This document shows, one piece after another, positions 32,585-41,705 of a stretch of DNA of 64,000 nucleotides. Source of the stretch: Mixophyes australis (lineage: Eukaryota; Chordata; Amphibia; Anura; Limnodynastidae); the NCBI GenBank assembly GCA_036250195.1, contig JAVHZZ010000009.1:46849061-46913060 (forward strand). The letters are read 5' to 3'. The position numbers and the translations under genes were made by a program. The notes under the pieces were generated by a model. That model was not told the DNA's origin and made no database searches. It saw nothing but the letters and a program-made list of their open reading frames with translations. Each line of letters begins with the position of its first letter. The stretch's first letter is position 1.

Positions 32585-33156
32585 GTGCTGGGATCTAGCT
32601 GTGAGAAGGGAGGTAGCTGATGCTGGATTGTTTGCTGTTATTATTTAGCAAAAGTTTCTGATTTTCACAAAAGCTTTCCATGAACTCCCTTCAAATGCGT
32701 AACATGGATGAGGTTCCTAGATGGTTAAGGTCCCTACCTCTACTGACTGTGGCTTTACAATGCTACAAATGCAACTGTTGTCAGGATTTGGTTAAAAATA
32801 ATTCCACACATAAGAGGTGAAATTTTTGGTCTTATGCCGAGACATGACAATGGCCTTCTTCTTATCACTGGCAAGAACTGCTGTAGTCTTTGTTTGAAAG
32901 TGTATGAAAATAATATTGTGACCTGTGAGGTGGTCAAAATTTACTGCAAATGACTTGAAAGTAGTGTTATTGAGGTTAATAATAATGTAGGGGGGAAAAA
33001 GCAAAGTTATGTGATTTTAGCAAAAAATTTTTAGAAAAAAATAGTGATCCAAAACGAAAACATGCAAGGGCGGTTTTACCAAAACCAAAACACGAAGTTA
33101 ATCCAGATCCAAAACCAAAACCAAAACCAGAACATGGGGGTCAGTGAACATCTCTA
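32585..33156 (-). pseudogene. hAT copy A, right part and terminus
   Basis: It continues copy A after the insertion of copy C. Minus-strand reading gives SYVWNYF near 32800-32830, the start of the BED finger, with stops. The end reads TAGAGATGTTCACTGACCCCC on the minus strand (33156), a hAT-type terminus related to, but different from, those of copies B and C. Confidence 0.75.
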
Positions 33157-34301
33157 GTATTTAGCTGGCATACAGGTGAAAGACATATGTGCAACAAAAT
33201 ATTAGTAAAGAGTCTTATTTAACTTATGTGTTTTAAAGGGATTTTAAAAAACATATTTTCCACAGCAAGCAGCAGCCTGACAAGGTGTGTATGCAATCAA
33301 ACCAGAGCACCTGCAACAAACTCCCTTTAAAAGGCAAGATGGAAGTGACATCTGTTTTTGCTATTCGCAACACCACGACTGTTTTCTCCTCTGGCTGCAT
33401 CTCTGTTGTTCCCCTGGCAGCCAGGACGTCACCTCTGGCCATTGGGTCCCAGCCATTGCCAGGGCGATCGGGACACTCCTGTCAGTTCGCTGCTTCCCAG
33501 CTAATTATCTGACAGCTGGGGCACATGTGTGGGGCATAATTATCACAAACATATTGTGCCTAATGAAGGGGCTCGTATCTGGCTCATTCTCATTGGCTAC
33601 CAGTACTATTTAAGGCCGGGAGTGTTTAGCCTCCCTGCTGGTTATAGCAACTGTGCACCATACTTGCTGACCAGCTCTAGGTTTCCTGTCGATACTCTAC
33701 CCAAATTTTCACTGTCTTTGTTTTGACCTTTGGCTTGTTCTGGAACCTGTTCGTTGCTGATATTGTCTTGCTTTGGAATCTCAGGGCAGGGCGAGCCCAG
33801 CGCTATCACGAGTGTCAATGACAAACCGGTAAATGCAAAGAACAAAGGAAGACATTGTATCCTTATCACAATCTATAATATAAATGTCTAGTGGCGTGTG
33901 TTAGTCTGTCTGTGTCTGTGTGTGTGTGTGTGTGTGTGGAAAAAATAAAACCAAGCTGCAGCACCACCTGCTGGGCGGAGTTATACACTGACCTACTAAA
34001 TTCTTAGTGTGTGTGGAAAAAAAATTCAGAAAGGGCTGAAATTTGGTATACTAAGATGTTTTTAATTTGTTAATTTAATTTGTTAATTGTTAAAAGTGTT
34101 TATAAAGATTTAATATATATATATATATATTTCTTGAAGGAGAAGTGACAGTTGGGAGTGGTTGGTGGTTGCCGGGGGTGACAGTGGGGAGTCGTTGGTG
34201 GTTGAGGCCTGGGCTATGGCCCAAATGCATGACAAGAACCTTTTTAACACCTTAAGTAGCTTGATTTGACTAGAATGCATGAGTATCATGCACGGGTTAA
34301 C
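33157..34301. other. Unassigned DNA with possible old LTR and a TG repeat
   Basis: The stretch at about 33280-33790 is GC-richer, has TATTTAAG near 33606 and could be an old LTR, but no partner copy is present. A TG run lies at 33917-33938 and a TA run at 34113-34130. No gene was seen. Confidence 0.35.
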
Positions 34302-34302
34302 T

Positions 34303-34341
<39 letters not shown>
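34302..34341. repeat. TA microsatellite, left of the Tc1-like element
   Basis: About 19 TA units. A matching TA run at 35973-36009 flanks the other side, as expected when a Tc1-type element inserts at TA inside a TA repeat. Confidence 0.9.
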
Positions 34342-34345
<4 letters not shown>

Positions 34346-35968
34346 TCAAGTTCATAAATATTGGGGTATCGACACAATTCTCATATTTTGGGCTCTATAC
34401 ACCACCACAATGGATTTGAAATGAAACAAACAAGGTGTGCTGTTACTGCAGACTTTCAGCTTTAATTTTTGAGGGTATTTACATCCAAATCAGGTGAACG
34501 GTGTAGGTATTACAACGGTTTCTAGATGTACCTCCCACTTTTTAAGGGACCAAAAGTAATGGGACAGTCGACTCAAAAGCTATTTCAAGGACATGTGTGG
34601 ACTGTTCCCTCATTATTTCATTATCAATTAAGCAAGCAAAAGGTCTGGAGTTGATTCTAGGTGTGACATTTGCATTTGGAATCTGTTGCTGTCGAACCTC
34701 AAAATGAGATCCAAAGAGCTGTCACTATCAGTGAAGCAAGCCATCATTAGGCTGAAAAATCAAAACAAACCCATCAGAGATATAGCAAAAAACATTAGGT
34801 GTGGCCAAATCAACTGTTTGGAACATTCTTAAAAAGAAAGAACGCACCGGAGAGCTAAGCAACACAAAAAGACCCGGAAGACCATGCAAAACAACTGTGG
34901 TGATGATGACTGAAGAATATTTACCCTGGTGAAGAAAAACCCCTTCACAACAGTTGGCCAAATCAAGAACACTCTCCAGAGGTAGGTGTATATGTGTCAA
35001 AGTCAACAATCAAGAGAAGACTTCACAAGAGTGAATATAGACAAGATGTAAACCATTTGTGAGCCACAAAAACAGGAAGACCAGATTACAGATTGACAAA
35101 CAACATCTAAAAAAGCCATTACAGTTCTGGAACAACATCCTATGGACAGATGAGACAAAGATGAACTTGTACCAGAGTGATGGGAAGAGCAGAGTATAGA
35201 GAAAGAAAGGAACTGCTTATGATCCAAAACATACCACCTCATCAGTGAAGCATGGTGGTAGTATCATGGCGTGGGCATGTATGGCTGCCAATGGAACTGG
35301 TTCCCTTGTATTTATTGATGATGTGACTGCTGACAAAAGCAGCAGGATGAATTCTGAAGTGTTTCGGCAATATTATCTGCTCATACTCAGTCAAATGCTT
35401 CAGAACTCATTGAATGGCGCTTCACAGTGCAGATGGACAATGACCCGAAGCATACTGCAAAAGCAACCAAAGAGTTTTTTAAGGTTAACAAGCGGAATGT
35501 TATGCAATGGCCAAGTCAATCACCTGACCTGAATCTGATTGAGCATGCATTTCACTTGATGAAGACAAACTGAAGGGAAAATGCCCCAAGAACAAGCAGG
35601 AACTGAAGACATTTGCAGTAGAGGCCTGGCAGAGCATCATCAGGGATGAAACCCAGCGTCTGGTGATGTCTATGCGTTCCAGACTTCAGGCTGTAATTGA
35701 CTGCAAAGGATTTGCAACAAAGTATTAAAAAGTGAAAGTTTGATGCAGGATTGTTTAGTTTGTCCCGTTACTTTTGGTACCTTAAAAAGTGGGAGGCACA
35801 TATAGAAACCGTTGTAATTCCTACACCGTTCACCTGATTTGGATGTAAATACCCTCAAATGTCTGCAGTTAAAGTACATCTTGTTTGTTTCATTTCAAAT
35901 CCATTGTGGTGGTGTATAGAGCCCAAAATATGAGAATTGTGTCGATGTCCCAATGTTTATGGACTGGA

Positions 35969-35972
<4 letters not shown>
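34342..35972 (+). mobile_element. Tc1-like transposon, full length, with long terminal inverted repeats
   Basis: The left end ACAGTCAAGTTCATAAATAT and the right end (ACAGTCCAGTCCATAAACAT on the minus strand) begin inverted repeats of about 230 bases, with matching internal blocks such as CACCACAATGGATTTGAAAT and its complement. The element is 1.63 kb, the usual Tc1 size. Confidence 0.95.
34704..35728 (+). pseudogene. Tc1-like transposase, dead
   Basis: The N-terminus (MRSKELSLSVKQAIIRLKNQ) is a helix-turn-helix DNA-binding start. Further blocks in shifting frames are GVAKSTVWNILKKK (second DNA-binding helix), NILWTDETK (first catalytic Asp), a [12 protein letters not shown] block near 35430-35460 (second Asp), and [12 protein letters not shown] (catalytic Glu). 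The set fits a DD34E transposase. Frameshifts occur near 34794 and several stops follow. Only fragments of the protein remain. Confidence 0.9.
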
Positions 35973-36009
<37 letters not shown>

Positions 36010-36013
<4 letters not shown>

Positions 36014-37796
36014 GGGCCCTTATATTAAGGTTACATCTAAAAAATGTAATTTTCCCATAGGGAATTTGTGAGATGGGGGGGCATGGTGTTTTAGGGTCTA
36101 CATTTTAAAAGTATTAAAGCTATTAAACTGAAATTTGGCATGCAAATAGAGAACTGTCCACAGGTACCCATGTGAAATTTCAGAAAAAGAGAATAAAAAA
36201 GGACAATTTAGGAACAATCTAAAGTTCAAAATCTGTCCGTTTTTTTTTTCTACTTCCTATTTCGCAAAAGTCGCCGTTTTTTGGTTTTTTTTGGGGGAGC
36301 ATAACTTAGTGTACAGGGCGTTTAAAGACACGCAGTAAGTTTTGTTAGAAAGCTATTAGGGCTGAGGAGTGCCTTTGAGGGTTCACAAGTTTGAGAAAGT
36401 TACAGTTTTTTTACAATTTGGTAAAACATGCCCCATTTTAAAGATAGGGGATTTCACATAACTTCATAACGTTGCGCATGTCTGATAGAGTCTTGTCCTG
36501 GGTGTACTGAAAGTGGCTTCACTTGAGAGCACAAATATGGCTGACCCCTCTTGCTAAGACATTTACTTCTGTTAGCCAGAGAAATTAGCTATAATTGCCT
36601 GATGGAAGGAAGATGACTGGAGTTTTGGGGCTGAGGGGAACACACTCAAACATTTTAGCCCTGGCACCGCTCTCTTTACAAAGTTTAATCGCTTCGAGCT
36701 GATGCCAGAGCGGCCGTTACAGTTCCCATTTTAAACGTCCCGCCCCTGGCTGACGTCACTTAATTTATTCCCTTCACTTGTCTTGGGGCGGGAGATTTAA
36801 AAGACGTTCTGTGCTGCGCTGATCCTACAGAAAAGAGATCAGTGCTGGGGATAGGAACCCTACCTCAGGACTCTTTTGAGGAGCGCTATAGAGAGCTGTC
36901 AGCTTGGAGTTTGTAGGGATGGCTAACTCCGTGATTTAAGTCTGGTCACATCTTATGTGCTTAGGGTCCAATATTATTGATGCAGTCTTAATTTTCACTC
37001 CTAATACTAGATAGACTTGTATTACTTACTTTATGTTCTGCCCAACACTATGTGTGGGTCTAATCTCCGGATATATTCAATGGAGGCAGTCCCGCATCTC
37101 TAAGTCGCAGTCGCAGCTAATATGGAGCACTCAAATCTCGATAGTCAGCGAGGAAATACAGCAAATATACCAATAAAGTAGCCGTCCGAGCTCTCGCTCC
37201 AAGAAGATAGGTAAGCGCTGCAATGAGCTCCCACTGACAGGAGCGTGTTAAGCCGACACCTGCTATAGATCTGTTAGATTCATTTCTGATGAATATAACC
37301 GCTAATGAGCTCCGAGGATACACACTGATATCAAGCGCTTATAGTCCATTCTGCTACATATTCATTATTTGGTATTTCAATGGAGAGCTGCTTGTTCCGA
37401 TATTTCAAGTTACTTAATTGTTTATAATATTAGGTCGCATCTTGTATACTTTCATTAATATCCTCTAAATATTTATGTCAGTATGAAATGATTTTAGTTC
37501 CACCCCCCAGATAATATATTATATCCCATCCTAACACCCATATGTAATTGTCCAGGACAATTACATTCCATGCAAATGATCAAGCTCGAGTGGGGATCTA
37601 GTCCCGCACTGAGGATTTCATGCTCTCCATTCACTCAGTGTAAACACTGCAGATAATTACAGACTGCTTCAACCAGGTGTATCTTAAATTGGATTAGTAC
37701 AAGAGCTTCCTTAAAGCTGCAGTCACACGGCTAGAAGGATAAGCTGCAATGGGCATATCTTGTATTTTATAGCTAGCTATAATAGAAGGATATATA
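36010..37796. other. Unassigned DNA, promoter-like cluster near 36750
   Basis: No gene or recognised element was seen. See the separate entry at 36735-36803 for a cluster of promoter-type motifs. Around 37110-37330 a short minus-strand frame exists without recognisable domain. Confidence 0.35.
36735..36803 (+). promoter_or_regulatory. Promoter-like motif cluster (CRE, GC box, TATA-like)
   Basis: The stretch has CCCGCCCC, a perfect cAMP-response element TGACGTCA (36751-36758), GGGGCGGG (36785-36792) and ATTTAAAAG (36795-36803) in promoter order. It may be the core promoter of a host gene or an old LTR. No coding sequence was recognised downstream. Confidence 0.35.
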
Positions 37797-38007
37797 CAGG
37801 GTTATTCAAAAGTCACAGTACACCCTTTTATTTCAAAAACTCTACAGGAAATTGGAAAACCTGAATACTCCAGTAAGGTATGGGTGACGTGGTCTATCTT
37901 TTACGGTATGTACCAAACATGAGCGCCATCTTGAAATCGGAAAATCGATCCAATTCCTGTAGAGTTTTTGAAATAAAAGGGTGTACTGCGACTTTTGAAT
38001 CACCCTG
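37797..38007. mobile_element. MITE with about 55-bp terminal inverted repeats
   Basis: The left arm starts CAGGGTTATTCAAAAGTCAC and the right arm is its inverse, ending GACTTTTGAATCACCCTG. The arms stay complementary through TTTCAAAAACTCTACAGGA. The 211-bp size and lack of coding sequence make it a non-autonomous DNA transposon, perhaps of the Tc1/mariner group since CAGGG-T and a TA-rich flank are seen. Confidence 0.9.
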
Positions 38008-38476
38008 CAGATAAATAGATCTAAAAAGAGAGATTATAGAGAGAGTTTTCCGAATCAGTGTTTTATAAGGAATATGTCTGATAACGAGTTAAGGAATCAC
38101 ACAATGATGATTGTCATGCAAGCAGATGGACACTTAGGAGTGCTCAGGTGTACTTGTGGCCTGGGAAAATGTAAGCTTTTGATGTGGGAAATAATGATAT
38201 TTCTCTGTGCCTCTTTCTGTTCTATGTCCCTTCTTTTCTGTTGCTTCTTTTTCTGCATCAAACACAAAACAACTAAAAGGTAGAAAAGATCTACTGTGCT
38301 GACAGGGGGTCTATTGTCACTCCGAGTGTTAAGCCCCTGTTTTAATGAAGTCTATGTGTCTTTTATAAGTCTGACAGAAGCATCTATTTATTGGTTTAGT
38401 GCAGGTCTTTGGGTATGTCTTAGCATATGTTAATGCCCCACAAAAAAAAATTACTTTCATGTTGGCTATTAGTTAC
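38008..38476. other. Unassigned DNA
   Basis: No gene was seen. A 69-codon frame at 38074-38283 has a hydrophobic Cys/Phe-rich end but no recognisable family. Confidence 0.35.
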
Positions 38477-38794
38477 TAAGGGTATATTTAAGAAAGCACG
38501 GTAGTGCACTATCGTGCACTTACCGTGTAAATTAGGCCATGATGTGCTCTCCGCAAATTTATTAAAGGTGCATCGCGCTTTTCACTCCTGATTGTTTTTG
38601 CGAGCAGTTTTTCAACAGAATGGTGACTGCTCCTGGCCGCAATCTAACAAGTCCGAACTTGTTGTGTTAATGTACGCCAGCTGGCGTACATCATAGGAAA
38701 TGCTGGTAAAACTTCTGTTCTTCGATATGTCCAGCTCTGCTCCGGAGAGCAGAGCTGGACAGCGCATGCGCAGGGAGTGATCTTGTGATCCCTC
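38477..38794. mobile_element. Left half of a fold-back repeat split by the gypsy array
   Basis: It starts near TAAGGGTATATTTAAG. It holds a 20-base perfect palindrome (38671-38690, TGTACGCCAGCTGGCGTACA) and a 14-bp stem with a 4-base loop (38729-38742 with 38747-38760). The right half at 61659-61940 ends GATAAATGTGCCCCTAAA, an approximate inverse of the left end, so both halves look like one MITE-type element of about 600 bases. Confidence 0.65.
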
Positions 38795-38828
38795 TGTGGA
38801 GACGCCGGCTCCACACACGGGCCGCGGG

Positions 38829-38862
38829 CCAATCACGGCGCCCGCCCACGGACCAATCACGG
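38829..38862 (+). promoter_or_regulatory. Paired CCAAT boxes in the gypsy LTR
   Basis: CCAATCACGG occurs twice, 24 bases apart, within the first 70 bases of each LTR, separated by a GC-rich stretch. This is a plausible TATA-less promoter or enhancer element. Confidence 0.5.
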
Positions 38863-38975
38863 CTCCCGGCCGTGATGAGGTCATAGGGAAGCGCCTGGCC
38901 CGGGGATATCGTCGGCGGCCACGTGGGAAGCGGCCTGTTCGGCGGGAAGTGAAGCTGGAGGAAGGACGTCCGGAC

Positions 38976-39243
38976 ACAGCAGCACCCACGGTAGCAGCAG
39001 CAGCAGCAGCACCCACAGTAGCAGCAGCAGCAGCAGCACCCACGGTAGCAGCAGCAGCACCCTCAGCAGCAGCACCCTTAGCAGCAGCAGCAGCACCCAC
39101 GGTAGCAGCAGCAGCACCCTCAGCAGCAGCACCCTCAGCAGCAGCAGCACCCACAGCAGCAGCAGCACCCACAGCAGCAGCAGCACCCTCAGCAGCAGCA
39201 GCACCCACAGCAGCAGCAGCACCCACAGTAGCAGCAGCAGCAG
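38976..39243 (+). repeat. GCA/CCC triplet repeat in LTR 1, coding for Ala/Pro/Thr
   Basis: Blocks of GCAGCAGCA alternate with ACCCACGGTA, ACCCACA or ACCCTCA. Matching tracts are at 45979-46231 (LTR 2), 52978-53237 (LTR 3) and 59971-60239 (LTR 4). They differ in length by multiples of three and explain most LTR length differences (1869, 1854, 1860, 1869). Long open frames on the opposite strand are a by-product. Confidence 0.95.
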
Positions 39244-40414
39244 GACCGAAGAGGAGTTACGCTGACGTCGCGAGCGGAGGACCTAGACCAGGTAAGACCC
39301 CAGTGGGGACCACCCCTCCCGGGCCCACGCCCGCATCCTATCGGACACTCTTTACCCGGGCCCAGGGCCTTCTGCCGGCGTCCATTAAGTCTGCCTTTCC
39401 ATTTGGTAGCTCCCGTTAGACCCAATAGGGCACCAGGCCCTGAGTAGATTCCCTAGGGCGCGAGGCCCTCAGGTCACCCCTGGGCTTTAGGCCCTGCCTT
39501 GGAAGTCTGTCTTTGTTCCCTCTCTCCCTTTTCCTAACCGTATCACCCTTGGGGCAGAGTAGGACAGGAACACACACACTCTGCTTTGATATTACACTTT
39601 TCCGTGTTAATAGTGTCCTGGGTATTGTACTGTGCAATTGAGTATTGTATTGTGAGTATTGTACTGTCAATTGAGTATTGTATTGTGAGTATTGTACTGT
39701 CAATTGAGTATTGTATTGGGGGGTATTGTACGGTGTAGTGGGCGGTTGGGGCGTGTTGTGTCTCCCTGCAGGGGTCGGAAAGTGGTGTGTTGGGACTGAT
39801 CGCCGGGTGGACTCAACTCGTTCCCGAGCCGTGCGTACGGCCTGGAAAGGGCAAGTAGGCAAGCTACGTCCCACCCCAGGGAGAAGGACCGAGGAGGGTC
39901 TCCCGAGCCGGTAAGTATTGTCTATCCCCTTTCCCTTCCCCCTTCCGTGTAGGCCCTGGTGGGGCAGATCCTTGGGCGGCGGTGTGGCACGACTTCTTCG
40001 CGGGCTGGGAGAGATCCAGGTCTCCCTCGGTGCCTTGGAAGTAGTGTAGCACAGCCCTTCTGAGTTCCGAGGGCGGTTCGGGCGTTCCGCGGTTCCACTG
40101 GGGCAGTACAGCCCTGCCCTGGTGAGTTCCGGGGTTGGTCACGGCCGTCCACGGTTCCATTGGGGTGTCTGGCCTGAGTTCCGGCAAGGTTGCCTGACGG
40201 TTCCAGGGCAGACGGTGCCTCGTGGGGTAAAACGGAGTCCGCCCGCACGCCGGCAGGAGACTGACGGTTCTGGGTGGGGACTGTGATACCTCGCGGCGCA
40301 CCGCCGGCGGAGTGAGTCTTGTCCCCACACTTGTGGCCCTCCCCAGAGGGGAGTAGGGAGTTCGGGCGAGAACGTTCTCTACCCCGAACTCTTGGAGCCG
40401 CGTGGCTTGGCCAG

Positions 40415-40420
40415 AATAAA
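40415..40420 (+). terminator. Polyadenylation signal AATAAA in the gypsy LTR
   Basis: AATAAA lies about 245 bases before the LTR end. The same signal recurs at 47403-47408 in LTR 2 and at 61410-61415 in LTR 4. Confidence 0.55.
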
Positions 40421-40665
40421 ACGGAGAGTCGCCAAGCGGGGCTGAGTAACCCTCTAGTCCTGGGCGGCATTCCGGACACCCCCTTCCACTTCCCCCATTG
40501 TTTTCGTGCCTCTGTTCCTCTCGCACGCAGGAGGGACCGTGACTGCAGCAGAAGCCTCCTGCACTTGACGGGTTCCGCCCATAGCGACCCTCGGGATCAG
40601 GTGAGAACCTTTCCCCATTACAGGGGATCCTTTGAGACGTTCTTCGGGAGTACCGCTCTCACATT

Positions 40666-40683
40666 TGGCGTAGTCGGCAGGAT
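40666..40683 (+). other. Primer binding site for tRNA-Ser (copy 1)
   Basis: TGGCGTAGTCGGCAGGAT, two bases after the LTR end, is the exact complement of CCA plus the last 15 bases of vertebrate tRNA-Ser of the GTAGTCG... acceptor type. Identical sites are at 47654-47671 and 54659-54676. Confidence 0.85.
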
Positions 40684-40697
40684 CCCGACAGGTAACT

Positions 40698-41672
40698 ATG
40701 GAGCCCACGGGCAACAACAACGCTCCAGAGGGCCGGCCGTCTGGAAGGCCGGCGAGCGAGGAGGATCTGCCTAGTGCCGCCGGGAACGTCCCACGCGACG
40801 TGGAACCGGTAGGGGAGCCGGCGGAGCGCTCCCGAGTTGTAGCGATAGGGGCAGCTCTTTCTCACGTACCGAAGTTCGATGGTACGAACATAACGTTAGC
40901 CGACTGGGAGATGCAGTTACGAATGGTCATCCGGCTATATGGTGTGCCCCCAGACATGCAAGCGGAAGTGGCCGTGCTCGCCTTGGAGGGAGATGCCCGC
41001 CAGGCCGCACTTCTATGTGAGCCTGAACAGCGAAAGACTTTGGCGGATGTGTTGAGGGTCTTAAGCGATGTGTATGGGGACAAGTCTACCACCGCGACCC
41101 TGCGCAAACGTTTTTTTACCCGATTTCAGCGAGAGGAGGAGACCATCCCCAAATTCGCTATAGCCCTCCAAGGCCTGCTGGCGAATTTAAAGAAAAAGGA
41201 CACTAAGGTATTGGGAGAAACAGATACCGTACTACGGGATCAATTTATCAACGGCTTACTTAGTGAGCACCTGCGAACCTATATGCAGGAACGATTGGAA
41301 TTGTTGCCGAGCATGACCTTCCATCAAGCACAAACCACGGTCATCGCCCGGGACGACAATACAGGCAGCGGCCCGAGCACCGTGGCCGTGCAGCAGGTCC
41401 GCGCCCCCATCCCAGCGTCCGCCGCACCATGGGAAAGCTGCATCCGAGACCTGACGGACGTAATTCTACAGATGAAGGAGGACATGGGACGGATGCAGAA
41501 GCGGATCGAGGGAATACCGTCCGGCCGCGGGGATAGAGAGTATCCACGGAATGAACCAAGGGACGCCCCACGGCGACGCCCAGCGGACGGGCCCCGGTGT
41601 TGGCAATGTGGGCAGGTGGGACATCTGGCCCGTAATTGCCCCAACGCCGCACCCAGGCCGACTTTAAACTAG
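40698..41672 (+). CDS. Gypsy Gag, copy 1 (324 aa, intact)
   Basis: The frame starts at an ATG 15 bases after the primer site. A low-complexity N-terminus is followed by PKFDGTNITLADWEMQL, the start of a retrotransposon capsid domain (about residues 57-200), a coiled-coil stretch (LTDVILQMKEDMGRMQKRIE) and an Arg/Pro-rich linker. A zinc knuckle near the end (CWQCGQVGHLARNC, Cys301, Cys304, His309, Cys314) binds RNA. Gag forms the particle in which reverse transcription takes place. It stops at TAG (41670-41672), right after the slippery heptamer. Copy 1 has Glu where copies 2 and 3 have Asp (base 41291). Confidence 0.95.
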   Translation: MEPTGNNNAPEGRPSGRPASEEDLPSAAGNVPRDVEPVGEPAERSRVVAIGAALSHVPKFDGTNITLADWEMQLRMVIRLYGVPPDMQAEVAVLALEGDARQAALLCEPEQRKTLADVLRVLSDVYGDKSTTATLRKRFFTRFQREEETIPKFAIALQGLLANLKKKDTKVLGETDTVLRDQFINGLLSEHLRTYMQERLELLPSMTFHQAQTTVIARDDNTGSGPSTVAVQQVRAPIPASAAPWESCIRDLTDVILQMKEDMGRMQKRIEGIPSGRGDREYPRNEPRDAPRRRPADGPRCWQCGQVGHLARNCPNAAPRPTLN

Positions 41673-41705
41673 AAACCCTTGCGGTAGTGGGACCCACCGC
41701 AAGGG
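41663..41705 (+). promoter_or_regulatory. -1 frameshift signal between gag and pol, copy 1
   Basis: The slippery heptamer T TTA AAC (41663-41669) sits in the gag frame right before the TAG stop. After a 6-base spacer follows a perfect 9-bp stem, CCCTTGCGG (41676-41684) with CCGCAAGGG (41697-41705). A one-base slip enters the pol frame exactly. The same signal is at 48651-48693 and 55656-55698. Confidence 0.92.

Larger units (their letters stand above)
38795..40663 (+). repeat. Gypsy LTR 1 (1869 bp)
   Basis: It starts TGTGGAGACGCC and ends CTCTCACA. Near its start are two CCAATCACGG boxes (38829-38838, 38853-38862). It holds a GCA-rich tract (38976-39243), a 33-bp repeat in three copies (39622-39720, GTATTGTACTGTCAATTGAG core), and AATAAA at 40415-40420. 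No TATA box was seen. It also has splice-like sites: donors at 39292, 39911 and 40601, acceptors ending at 39771 and 40530. Confidence 0.95.

Noticed and set aside
38074..38283. Possible small membrane protein
   Set aside because: The 69-codon frame has a hydrophobic end but no family match or supporting signals.
38796..39419. Separate LTR gene in LTR 1
   Set aside because: The frame has no ATG; it is only an extension of the integrase frame in the units with an upstream pol.
39864..40526. 220-codon minus-strand frame in each LTR
   Set aside because: It lies in GC-rich LTR sequence with no domain and is repeated only because the LTR is repeated.
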